A DNA stretch of 64,000 nt, taken from contig JAWKQE010000013.1 of assembly GCA_041390305.1 (NCBI GenBank), positions 62,001 through 126,000 on the forward strand. Direction: 5' to 3'. The position numbers and the translations under genes were made by a program. This DNA is from JACKCR01 sp041390305. Lineage in GTDB: Bacteria > Eisenbacteria > RBG-16-71-46 > CAIMUX01. Below are positions 24,176 to 33,346 of this stretch, one piece after another. The notes under the pieces were generated by a model. It searched no databases, had not been told where the DNA came from, and saw only the letters and a program-made list of their open reading frames with translations. Numbering within the stretch: position 1 is the first letter of the stretch; each line of letters starts with the position of its first letter.

Positions 24176-25864
24176 GTGATCTCTTGCCGGCTCCATCCCA
24201 TCCTGGCGGGGTTCGCGGCGACAGCTTTCGTCGCCTTGCCGGCCTTCGCTGAGGTGACGCTCAGTTGGGCGCCCGATGCGCAGGTCGATGACATCACGCC
24301 CATGGCCGGAACGACGGCCCCTCTCTTCATCACCGCCACGGACTTCTACCCCGCGGCCGATGTCGACTACGAACTCCACTTTGCGACGGAGGAGGGATCT
24401 GATGGCTGCGTGACCGTCCGGCGATGCGAGGACGGGACAGACATCCCCTGCTTCCGTCCCCAGTCGTTCGACACCGTCGCGGGTGAAGGCGTGATCACCG
24501 GCCTGTCCGGCTTCGACAGGGTCCTCGAGAACCGGCGGGCGCAGCTCCTGATCGAGTTCCCGGAGGAGTGTGGAACCTTCCCGGTTCGCTTCTACCTCGC
24601 CGGCGTGACGGTGACGATGCCCGATGGGCGCGTGGAGGAGATCTATGCGGGCCGGGAAGTCACCGTCTGGGGCGGTGGTGACGCGGAGTTTCCTCCCATC
24701 GTCCACGAGGCGTTCCACGCCGGACGATCGGGAGGTTCCGATGTAGTGATCGCAAGGGTCGAATTCGTGGACCCGGGCACCGTGTTCCGGCTCTGGGGGA
24801 CCGAGTCGGGCTTTCATCCGTCGACCGACGTGGAGTTCTACCCTCCGAATCACGTGCGGGTCCGGTTTGCGACCACGCTCAACAGGGATGAACCACAGTT
24901 CCTCGTCGCGACGAACCAGAGTGGTCGCTCCTCGCGCTACCGGATACCGATCCGAGGGCCATGGCAGGCCACCCACGTCGTGGACCCGACGGGAGGTGGG
25001 GACTTCCTGACGATCCAGGAAGCGATCGACGCCGCTGCGAGCGGTGACCGCGTTCTCGTCGCTCCCGGGCACTATCGGGGGCTGATCACGGTCGACAAGT
25101 CCGTTCGGCTCGAGTCGACACAGGGACCCGATGTCACGGTACTCGACGGGGAGATGCAGGGTTCTACTGTCACTTTCCCGCCGGGAGTGCGAGGTCCGGC
25201 TTCGATCGTCGGCTTCGAGGTGCGGAATGGTGGCGAGATCTGGGGAGGAGACAACCTCACTGCTCTGGCCAACAGTTCGGAGCTGGTCGGTGGAGGTATC
25301 CGGGTCGAGAGCGGAGCAGGCGTCTTCGTCGGCGGGAACCGGCTCGTCAACAACGGGGCGAATCGGATGGCTCACCTCGGTGGCGGAAGTGGGATCGGGA
25401 CGGACGGCCTCCTCTTCGCGGTCGACAACGAGTTGCAGGAGAGCCGCTATGCCGCACTGGGAGGAGGCGTCTACGTCGGACCTGGCGGGGACGCGATCCT
25501 TCTCGACAATGCGTTCCTCAAGAATCGCGCCGTGGTCGCTGGTGGTGCCATCGCGGTCTACTACCAGGCGCACGCGGTGATCGAGGGGAACGTGTTCGAC
25601 GGCAACTCCTCACAGCGCGATGGCGGCGCCGTGTGGTTCCATGCCGACGCACGTGGCAGTGTCCGCAACAACACCTTCTCGCGCAATTCGGCGGGCATTC
25701 CGTGGTCAGGCGGAGAGTTCTACTGGCAGGATCCTCCCTATGGTGGTGGAGGCGTGTTCCTCGATCACGACGTGCGGCTGGATGGAGTGTTGGAAGGGGA
25801 ACCGCTTCGACTCGAATGTCGCCTGTACAGGCGGAGCCCTTACGTTCCGGAGCCGTTCGACTGA
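24176..25864 (+). CDS. Secreted beta-helix protein, N-terminal part of a broken gene
   Basis: Starts at GTG 24176 (GTGATCTCTTGC...); signal peptide residues 1-24 ending AFA-E. Residues 25-250 form two Ig-like strand-rich units. Residues about 262-305 hold the beta-helix entry (TIQEAIDAAASGDRVLVAPGHY in pieces), and 305-540 are parallel beta-helix rungs with NxF turns. The reading frame departs at about 25798: the natural continuation GNRFDSNVACTGG lies in another frame while this one ends at 25864 with unrelated residues. The rest of the gene is scattered over several frames to 26853. Confidence 0.82.
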   Translation: MISCRLHPILAGFAATAFVALPAFAEVTLSWAPDAQVDDITPMAGTTAPLFITATDFYPAADVDYELHFATEEGSDGCVTVRRCEDGTDIPCFRPQSFDTVAGEGVITGLSGFDRVLENRRAQLLIEFPEECGTFPVRFYLAGVTVTMPDGRVEEIYAGREVTVWGGGDAEFPPIVHEAFHAGRSGGSDVVIARVEFVDPGTVFRLWGTESGFHPSTDVEFYPPNHVRVRFATTLNRDEPQFLVATNQSGRSSRYRIPIRGPWQATHVVDPTGGGDFLTIQEAIDAAASGDRVLVAPGHYRGLITVDKSVRLESTQGPDVTVLDGEMQGSTVTFPPGVRGPASIVGFEVRNGGEIWGGDNLTALANSSELVGGGIRVESGAGVFVGGNRLVNNGANRMAHLGGGSGIGTDGLLFAVDNELQESRYAALGGGVYVGPGGDAILLDNAFLKNRAVVAGGAIAVYYQAHAVIEGNVFDGNSSQRDGGAVWFHADARGSVRNNTFSRNSAGIPWSGGEFYWQDPPYGGGGVFLDHDVRLDGVLEGEPLRLECRLYRRSPYVPEPFD

Positions 25865-26853
25865 CCTTCGCGGGAACGAGTTCCTGACAAAAACCGCGCT
25901 TGTCCCGGCGGCGCCATTCACCCGGGCAGCCGACGAACCTGGCGGCGACGGTGACGATTCACAGCAACAGGTTCCGGTTCACCTGTGGATGCCGCCTCGG
26001 ATCCTCTCTCGGGTGCCAGAGGCGGAGGCGCCATCTTCAGCGAAGGTGCGAACCTGGACGTACGCGATTGCCTGTTCCAGGAGAACGTCGGGAAGCTCAA
26101 ACGAGGATGCCTGGTGGTGTTCTTCCTGCTCTCGGGCGAAGGGGAGTCCGCTTTGGAGGTGCGCGGCACCGACTTCGTCGACAATGCCGCTCCGGACGGA
26201 GGCATCATCCAGATCCGTGCCGGTACGCCCACTCTGCTGTTGGAGCGCAATGTCTTTGCATACACGCACCAGGGTGGAGTGGTGGAGGAGTCCGAGTGGA
26301 AGCGGTCTGGACAGCGCACGCGTCGTCTCCCGGTGCAATGTGCTCTGGTCGAACGCCGAACTGTTCGACCCAGTACTGCTCGGGCCATGGGTCTGGATGG
26401 CGGATCCCGAGTACTGACCCGGAGAGGGAGGGACTCGAGATCGACGCCGGCTCCATTTGTCGAGCAGAGAACCAGCCTCCAGATGCACAGTGCGGAGACA
26501 TCGGCCTGGCCGTGGTCGGCTGTGATGGCGCAGGACCCTCGAGCCTGATCCGAACCCGACTCCCGACCCTGCGAGCAACCTCGCGCTCGAGCGGCGCTCA
26601 CGGTGGCTGGTGGCGTCTTCGTACCGAGTCATCCTGCACTGGCGGTCCTGTCGACGTTCTGAGTGCGGAGCTCTACGACGCATCGGGGAGACGGTTCACG
26701 CTTCGCCCGAGCGGTCCGGCGGCGTCAGGCGTCCACGACATTACATGGGATGGTCGCTGGGAGAATGGCCGGGCCGCGACGTCCGGCGTCTACTTCGTGC
26801 GGGTGCGGGCGGATCGAGAGACCGTGAAGGAGAAGATCATTGTCGTCCACTAG
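25865..26853 (+). pseudogene. Remnant of the beta-helix gene's C-terminal part, many frameshifts
   Basis: Coding-like pieces alternate between frames. GNEFLTK is followed by RACPGGAIH; NLAATVTIHSNRF by GGAIFSEGANLDVRDCLFQENVG and VRGTDFVDNAAPDGG; then CNVLWSNAELFDP, a stretch with AENQPPDAQCGDIGL, and a complete FlgD-like end module (VDVLSAELYDASGRRF, GRAATSGVYFVRV, IIVVH) to TAG 26853. At least five frame changes occur within 1 kb. The order matches one beta-helix protein of about 890 residues. The density of indels suggests real decay or a locally poor consensus; the start and end of the gene look normal. Confidence 0.8.
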
Positions 26854-27679
26854 AGCAATCGCCGGGCTGGCCGCCATCCTCGTTCTTGCGTTTCTCGTCC
26901 CCAATGGACCGGAGCGCGCGGTGGCCGGAGTGAACCTCGACGGCACCCTGGTGCTTCACGCGGAGCCCCAACTGGTGTTCACGTACGGTCAGGACTTCAG
27001 CGGAAGTGGGAACCTGAGCGACTGCTCGGCAGTCGTCGACAGCGTCGACGCCCTGGGCACGTGTGTCGCGTTTGCGATGGCGGTCTTTCCTACCGAGGAA
27101 CCCGACAGGCTCACCGGCCTAACGTTCGGGGTGTCATACGATCCAGCCGAGTTGACGATCGCCGGATATGGCACGAACTGCGACTTCGAGCTCCCCAACG
27201 CCGACTGGCCCGAGCCCAACTCGGGGACCGCCTTGACCTGGACCGTTCCCCGAAGCGGAAGGATCGTCGAGGCCTACTGGTTTGCCGCGTACTCGAACTA
27301 CGGTGCACCCGCCACGCTTCCGCTCGCCGCCCACCCCGCGCAAGGCGGCACGTTTGCAGACAGCGGCACACCGGCGGTCCTGGACGACATTCTGCCTACG
27401 GCGTCCTCGGGTTCGGCACCGGCGGCAGGGATTCCGTGCCCTCCTCCCGCTATCGATCTCCGGGGGCAGCTCCGGGGTGATCATCGGGCGGTAGAGGTGG
27501 GGGCGGGGTTGGTCGTTCGAGGGCCGTGGGCGATCGTTTGCGAACATCGGATCGGGTCACTTGAAGAAGGCAGAATGACGACTGCATCGTGGCTTGCCGC
27601 CAATCCGAACAGGTCGAGTTCTGCACGGCGTATGAGCACGGGGCCGCCGGCCGCAGCGACGTCGATACAGGCACGATGA
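26840..27679 (+). CDS. Secreted protein of a lineage-specific family, probably frameshifted near its end
   Basis: Starts at TTG 26840, overlapping the previous stop; residues 1-29 form a signal peptide cut after AVA. The body has the mark GTLVLHAEPQLVFTYG, FPTEEPDRLTGLTFGVSYD, CDFELPNADWPEP, VEAYWFAAY and HPAQGG. This series recurs in secreted proteins of FCB-type genomes, where the family is followed by YGVLGFG and CP. Here YGVLGFGTGG lies in the neighbouring frame at about 27395-27425, before AAGIPCPPP in the original frame, so two compensating indels are likely. Residues after about 200 look non-coding. Function unknown. Confidence 0.65.
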   Translation: MSSTRAIAGLAAILVLAFLVPNGPERAVAGVNLDGTLVLHAEPQLVFTYGQDFSGSGNLSDCSAVVDSVDALGTCVAFAMAVFPTEEPDRLTGLTFGVSYDPAELTIAGYGTNCDFELPNADWPEPNSGTALTWTVPRSGRIVEAYWFAAYSNYGAPATLPLAAHPAQGGTFADSGTPAVLDDILPTASSGSAPAAGIPCPPPAIDLRGQLRGDHRAVEVGAGLVVRGPWAIVCEHRIGSLEEGRMTTASWLAANPNRSSSARRMSTGPPAAATSIQAR

Positions 27680-28522
27680 AGAAGCGCCATGTGCCAATCG
27701 GTTTCGGACTGCGCGGACCAAGTCCTCAGCTCTGCTCTTGCTGGGTGTCAGTGCATTGCCCTCTTCGGGTGCAAGGAGATTGTCGATGACCTGAGTACAA
27801 GCATGTCCGTCGAACTCATAAAACGACGGGAAGACGTCCGAAGCAGCCGCGATGATGCAGTACCCCCGGATTGGACGACCGGAAAGACGGCTCGAGGACG
27901 TGAGCCCCGTATCCGGGGTATCGCCTTTGCCCGGTCCGGTGCTGGCCAGATCGGTAACCTCGAGCGAGAACTGCTGGAGTTCATTTCACTCACTGGCTCC
28001 GCTGATGGGTGGAACAGCGGAGTACTGGAGTTCATTCGCTGGAGACGTCTCGACGGCTGACTTCAGCGCGACGTTCTCGAACCTGTGGGATGGGTACCTA
28101 AGTATCCGCTACGTGGGAATCGGAGGGGAGAGGCGCGTCAAGAGCATTGGGTGGGGACTCTGCCGAGCAGGCCTGGTGCTAGGGAACAAATGAAGGACTT
28201 GCTCATGCGTATGGAGATTCAGGAATCAGCGGTAACTGGCGAACCGTTGCCCGAGGATCTGGAGTCGATGATCGAGGCATTCCCCGTTCGTCGCGTGGCC
28301 ACGGTGTGACGAGTACCCGTAGGCCTTCCCAGTCGTCGTGCAACGCCTCGAGCGCGAGTCGGCTCGGGATGGTCACCTCTGGCGAGGTCCACGGGAGATG
28401 GGTGTCTCTTGTCACGCAGGACTCTCCGACTGGGACAATCCGCAAACCAGGGTCGCCCCAGTCTAGCAAGGAAGCCCTTCTTCTCAAGGGTCGGATCCGC
28501 GATGTCTTGGCGAGTTCCAGCC
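27680..28522. other. Decayed or non-coding region
   Basis: About 840 bases downstream of the frameshifted genes. Short coding-like fragments occur (for example a stretch with ATFSNLWDGYLSIRYVG near 28060-28130, and PEDLESMIEAFPV near 28255-28300), but no frame longer than about 120 residues has domain content. It appears to continue the decay seen upstream. Confidence 0.4.
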
Positions 28523-30607
28523 CTACCTTCCCGACCTCCCCTCCATCGCCAATACCTCCTCCAGATTACGCTGCGCCTCCTCGAAGTCCGGCCGCGCGGC
28601 GAGGGCGCGACGGAATGCGTCCTCGGCCGCGCTGAGGTTGCCGCGTCGGGCGTAGAGCCGGCCGAGCGTATTCGGCGCGACGGGGTCCGTGGAGTCGAGG
28701 CGGGTCGCGTCATCGAGGTGACGGATCGCTTCCTCTTCGCGGCCTTCCATCGCGAGGAACACGCCGAGGTTGTAGTGCGCGGGGGCGAGGGTGGGGTCGA
28801 GGGTGAGCGCGGACTCGAGGTGCTGGATGCTCTCGCCGAACCGCTGGTCTTCGCCGAACAGCTCGGCCAGGGCGAGGTGCACCTGGGGCTGGCCGGCGTC
28901 CTGGTCCAGGGAGGCTTCGTACTCGGCGATGGCGGCGGCGTGGTCGCCTGCCGTCGCGTGGAGGGAGCCGAGCATGGAGTGGGCCCGGGAGCGGTAGTGC
29001 GTCACGCGTGGGCCGTCGGACTCGGACCGGAGGGGGGCGGAGACGACGGTCGCGAGTTCGGCGCGCGCTTCGCTCGTGCGGCCGAGGCCGAGGAGCGCGG
29101 TGGCGAGCTGGAGCCTGGCCTCCATGTCCTCTGGGTGTCGGTCGACCATCGTCCGGAGGTGGGCTTCGGCGTCCGCGAGCGAGCCGGTGAACATGCTGAG
29201 CGAGGCGAGTCGCCAGTCGATGTCGGCGGCATCCACGAGTCCCCAGCGTTGGCGGGCGTGGAGGTGTTGGAAGGCGTTCGAGACGATCTCCTCGCTCGGT
29301 CGCTTGCCTTCCGAGACGGCGGCAGTGATCTCGTCGAACGCTTTCGTGCTGCCCACTTCGTGGTAGCGGATGAACGCGCTGTGGAACACGAAGACGAAGA
29401 GGAGGAATGCGGCCGTCGCGAAGCCGCGGCCCCAGCGGGTGAGGCGGCCGGACAGTTTGAGCTGGCGGTCGCCGAGCCGGAGGTTGGCGTCGCGGAAGAG
29501 CCGAACGGCATAGACCACGATGAGCGCGAGCGTCACGCCGATTCCGAGTGTCATGAGGAACGGGACTAGGGAGTAGAGGCCGCGGAAGATGAGCACGGAT
29601 GCGATGAAGACGAGCACCATGAGGATCTCTTCGCTCATCGAGAATCCGTAGCGGATCCGGCTCCGGCCTTGGGACCACGACTTGAAGAGTGCGGGCTTCG
29701 TCCAGCCGAAGGAGAGGCCTTCGGTGGGGCAGGCGCTCACGCAGTCGAGGTCTTTGAGGCAACCGGGGCTCACCACCTTGCCGAACCGCGCGACTTCCTC
29801 GTGCACCTTGATGTGAGAGTCACAGACGGCGGTGCAGTGGCCGCACCCGCTGCAATCGCCCTTGAGAACAATCCGGCCGGGGGCGAAGCGGTCGAGGAAT
29901 CCGAAGATCACGCCGTAGGGGCAGGCGTAGGTGCAGAAGGAACGGGATCCGAGCACGTAGACGATGAGGAATCCGCAGACGAGCAGGGTGAGGAGGCCGA
30001 TGGCGGGGCCGGGGAGGTTGCGCCAGAAGTCGGTCGTGACGAAGGAGGCCCACCCTTCGGTGTCGTCGATGACGCGGATCTGGAAGTCCGGCCGCGCGCC
30101 GAGAAAGTTCGTCGTCTGGGGCCAGGTGCGGACGATGCCGCGTGCGATCTGTGGCCACACGATCATGTAGAACATCGCGCCGATCGGTACGAGCAGAAGG
30201 AGACGGGAGCGGATCGGCTTCGGACGGATGCCGACTTTGCCGAGGAGCCAGGCGCAGAGGTCCTGGAGGGCGAGGAGGTGGCAACCCCACGAGCAGAAGA
30301 AGCGGCCGAAGATGCCGGATGCGACGAACGTCGCCGCCATGAGGAGGAAGCCGGCCGTAACGACGCCGAGTTCGAGCGTATACATCACTTCGTGGACTTC
30401 GAGCGGCGCGAGCGTCTTGCCCGCGAGCTTCCAGTGCACGATGTGAACGACCATGAGGACGTAGACGAGCGCGAGTGTTCCCGCGCGCCATTTCGCGTAC
30501 TTGGAGGGCCGAATCTCGTCCGCGTGCTGATGCGGCTGGATCGGCCTGCCGGGGGAGCGCTGTGTCTTTGCCGTGATGGATCCGGGAGTCGTCGCTTGGG
30601 TGCGCAT
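28523..30607 (-). CDS. NapH/CcoG-like membrane ferredoxin fused to TPR repeats
   Basis: 694 residues from ATG at 30607. Membrane spans begin at about residue 43. The pair of motifs FFCSWGCH (103-110) and FCTYACPYG (224-232) is characteristic of NosR/NapH/CcoG polyferredoxins. A ferredoxin site follows: Cys252, 255, 258, 262, then an irregular set Cys283, 289, 293. Two more spans lie at about 330-375. From about residue 440 to the end there are several TPR helices (SDAEAHLRTMVDRHPEDMEARLQLATALL-like), absent from standard NapH or CcoG. It would move electrons at the membrane; CcoG relatives help assemble cbb3 oxidase, but no oxidase gene is nearby. Confidence 0.88.
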   Translation of the reverse strand: MRTQATTPGSITAKTQRSPGRPIQPHQHADEIRPSKYAKWRAGTLALVYVLMVVHIVHWKLAGKTLAPLEVHEVMYTLELGVVTAGFLLMAATFVASGIFGRFFCSWGCHLLALQDLCAWLLGKVGIRPKPIRSRLLLLVPIGAMFYMIVWPQIARGIVRTWPQTTNFLGARPDFQIRVIDDTEGWASFVTTDFWRNLPGPAIGLLTLLVCGFLIVYVLGSRSFCTYACPYGVIFGFLDRFAPGRIVLKGDCSGCGHCTAVCDSHIKVHEEVARFGKVVSPGCLKDLDCVSACPTEGLSFGWTKPALFKSWSQGRSRIRYGFSMSEEILMVLVFIASVLIFRGLYSLVPFLMTLGIGVTLALIVVYAVRLFRDANLRLGDRQLKLSGRLTRWGRGFATAAFLLFVFVFHSAFIRYHEVGSTKAFDEITAAVSEGKRPSEEIVSNAFQHLHARQRWGLVDAADIDWRLASLSMFTGSLADAEAHLRTMVDRHPEDMEARLQLATALLGLGRTSEARAELATVVSAPLRSESDGPRVTHYRSRAHSMLGSLHATAGDHAAAIAEYEASLDQDAGQPQVHLALAELFGEDQRFGESIQHLESALTLDPTLAPAHYNLGVFLAMEGREEEAIRHLDDATRLDSTDPVAPNTLGRLYARRGNLSAAEDAFRRALAARPDFEEAQRNLEEVLAMEGRSGR

Positions 30608-31099
30608 GATCAGTGCTCTCTCGTCTCGGGGGAGGTGGAGGAAGGGGTGTCCATGGATGCTCCGCAGTGGGAGGACGGACCGGACGCACTGTGCGAAGCG
30701 CGGAAGGGCCCGTGCCGCTTCGAACCACGAATGATCGTAACACGGTGCGGTTCGATTCCGCGGATTCGGGGTTGTCGGCGTCATTAAGACTTCTCTGACG
30801 CAGCATCACTTCTGGTTTCGTCGTTGCAACGGCCACCGTTGCGAAGGTGAGCACGCAACTCGATGGGGCGAACGACGCATCGATGCTCTTCGGGAGGCGA
30901 TGTGCGTACGCCGATGCGCATCCGTTCCACGGCGTCTCCGATGATGCTCGGGGGAACGAACAACTAAGTTGGAAGTCCAACGGTGAGAGTCAGCTAGCAT
31001 CGATGGCGGAATTCCATGGGGCGTCTTTGCGAGCCCTTTTCTCCGCACCGTTCCCAATCGGACGACCGTGCCCGGCGTCCTCCGCGGAAAGGAACGACG
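30608..31099. other. Divergent intergenic region with a 14-bp inverted repeat
   Basis: About 490 bases between two divergent genes. GTTGGA (30968-30973) and TCCAAC (30976-30981) form a perfect inverted repeat with a 2-base loop, roughly 120 bases before the next start. No gene was supported. Confidence 0.4.
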
Positions 31100-33340
31100 A
31101 TGTACGCACTCAGGAGCCTCTTCACCGGAACCGTCGTCACCACCCTCGTGCTCCTCATCCCGAGCTCCGAGACGTCGATGGCCGAGAGCCATCCCGAGGA
31201 GATCTGGAAGGTGCAGGACGGAAGGATCACCTTCCACCTCGACCAGGATCTCCTCTCCCGCGATGGGATCGAGATGAAGGACGTCCTCGAGATGTCCGAC
31301 GATCCGAATCATCCAGTGCCGAAGAGTGCGGATCCGGAGTGGTGTGTGGGAGGGTTCCGTGCGGGCAAGGTCGGCCAGCTCGACCTCACCCTGCTCGATG
31401 TTTCCGCGGAGGCGCCGGGGTTGTCGTTCGACATCACGGAGGAGTCGGACCTCACCTTCCGCGTGCAGGACGGGATCTTCGTACCCTACGGATTCGTGGA
31501 CGGAGCGATCCGCGCGGAAGGCGGCGTGACGTTCGTCGCCGCGGAAACGGGCGCCGCGTGGGCGATGCGCGACTTCGCACTCGAGTATCTGCACAATCCG
31601 AACGACGGACCGGGCGGAGATCCCGATCCCGAGTTCTTCCGGATCGTGAGCGACCGGGCACCACAGCCGCTCATCCTGAGCCTCCGGAACACGATGACCG
31701 CGTTCCTCGCCATGGAGAGCATGCTCGTCCTCGCGCACAACGACGTGGTCGTGAGCGACGAGTGGGCGGCCGCGATGGGACGGCCTGAGCTCGCCGGGCG
31801 TCTTCTCGGCGGGATGCAGATCTACGCGATCGTCGAACCGACCGGGCCCACCTCCGTTCCCGACGTGCTCATCGAGCCGAACTTCTTCGATGGAGAAGGC
31901 GGAGAGTACCTCGACGTGGCTCTTGGATTCCTCGACTCGATCGACGAAGTCGGGCGGCTCGGCGAGTACCCGAACGGGATCTCCGGGATCACGATGGCGA
32001 CGACGTCCTGCAACAAGGGCACGGTCGACATCCCGTGGGAAGCGCCCATGGACATGGACCATCCGGGCATCGACATGCAGCTCTACCGGGAGACGGACGT
32101 CGGCCTGTACGACAAGTTCGAGATGGTCGGCTACTCCGACATCAAGCACGGGTTCTTCGCCCTCTCGAACAGTCAGTGCGATCCGTGCGTGCACTGGTCC
32201 GACGGCAGCTTCCTCGGCGTCGGCTGCTCCGACACCTACGGTGCTTACAACAACTCCGACCGCGCCTGGCTCGCCCCGCGCGATGAGTGGAACCCGTACC
32301 TCGGCACCTGGGAGTGCCTCGGCTCCCACTTCGCGGGCGGCGAACCCGACTGCATCCGTCGTCATGCGAGTGAGGGACACAACGAGATCGACCACCGGCT
32401 CGCGGTCCGCGACTCGGATCTCGCGAACGCGAACTCGACCTACTACTACGAGTCGATGTACGTCCTGCCCGACGACGTCTTCAAGATGAACAACATCGGT
32501 TCCAAGCGCTGTACGATGAGCTGGGATGGTGCGGGTTGGGCCTTCGACACGCCGACGACGGCGAACGACCTGGTCGAAGGACCGGCCGTGCTCCGCTGGG
32601 ACGCGGACGTCCACACCTGGGCCCAGGTCGGGACGGACGATGGATACGTCATCCTCTCGAGTCAGGCGACCGACCTCGGCGGCGGCATGTACCACTACGA
32701 GTACGCGCTCTTCAACTTCGACAGCGATCGGAAGATCCGGTCCATTTCGATTCCGGTCGACATGGCCTCGGTGATCGAGAACATCGAGTACCACGATGGT
32801 GACCTCGATCCGGCCAACGACTGGACGGCCACGGAAGCGGGCGGCCTCCTCACCTTCGAGACCGCGACCTATGCCGAGAACCCGGATGCCAACGCGCTCA
32901 TGTTCCAGTTCCTGTTCAACTTCCGCTTCGATGCGGATGCGCCGCCCGTGGACATGGACGTGACGCTCGGCGTCTTCAAGCCGGGAACGCCGGATGTGGT
33001 CGCCGCCGCGAGCCGGGCGCCGGGAGACGCGAGCGCCGTGACCGATCCGGCCTTCGCGACGCGTCTTCTCTATCTGCATCCGAGTCAGCCGAACCCGGTC
33101 GAGTTCGAGTCGATGATCCGGTTCGATCTCGGACGCGACGCCCGCGTGCGGCTCGACGTCTTCGACTCCGGTGGACGTCGGGTTCATCGTCTGATCGACG
33201 CGCAGATGGAGGCCGGTTCCCACTCCACGATCTGGGACGGCACCGACCTCGCGGGGCGGAAGCTCGGCTCCGGCGTCTACTACTACTTGCTCACCGCGGG
33301 CGGGGAGACGGCGACGCAGTCGGTCGTCCTGGTCGAGTAA
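31100..33340 (+). CDS. Large secreted protein with FlgD-like C-terminal domain
   Basis: 746 residues from ATG 31100, which follows AAAGGAA by 5 bases. Residues 1-27 are a signal peptide. The body has no family I recognise. It includes a Cys/His-containing middle (STSCNKGTVDIPW, SNSQCDPCVHWSDGSFLGVGCSDTYG in pieces, PDCIRRH), suggestive of disulfides or a metal, and beta-rich segments. The end (about 655-746) is the FlgD-like module: PSQPNPVEFESMIRF, LDVFDSGGRRV, WDGTDLAGRKLGSGVYYY and VVLVE. Surface export is inferred. It is read as a single gene 7 bases before the radical SAM gene. Confidence 0.85.
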   Translation: MYALRSLFTGTVVTTLVLLIPSSETSMAESHPEEIWKVQDGRITFHLDQDLLSRDGIEMKDVLEMSDDPNHPVPKSADPEWCVGGFRAGKVGQLDLTLLDVSAEAPGLSFDITEESDLTFRVQDGIFVPYGFVDGAIRAEGGVTFVAAETGAAWAMRDFALEYLHNPNDGPGGDPDPEFFRIVSDRAPQPLILSLRNTMTAFLAMESMLVLAHNDVVVSDEWAAAMGRPELAGRLLGGMQIYAIVEPTGPTSVPDVLIEPNFFDGEGGEYLDVALGFLDSIDEVGRLGEYPNGISGITMATTSCNKGTVDIPWEAPMDMDHPGIDMQLYRETDVGLYDKFEMVGYSDIKHGFFALSNSQCDPCVHWSDGSFLGVGCSDTYGAYNNSDRAWLAPRDEWNPYLGTWECLGSHFAGGEPDCIRRHASEGHNEIDHRLAVRDSDLANANSTYYYESMYVLPDDVFKMNNIGSKRCTMSWDGAGWAFDTPTTANDLVEGPAVLRWDADVHTWAQVGTDDGYVILSSQATDLGGGMYHYEYALFNFDSDRKIRSISIPVDMASVIENIEYHDGDLDPANDWTATEAGGLLTFETATYAENPDANALMFQFLFNFRFDADAPPVDMDVTLGVFKPGTPDVVAAASRAPGDASAVTDPAFATRLLYLHPSQPNPVEFESMIRFDLGRDARVRLDVFDSGGRRVHRLIDAQMEAGSHSTIWDGTDLAGRKLGSGVYYYLLTAGGETATQSVVLVE

Positions 33341-33346
33341 CCCGAC

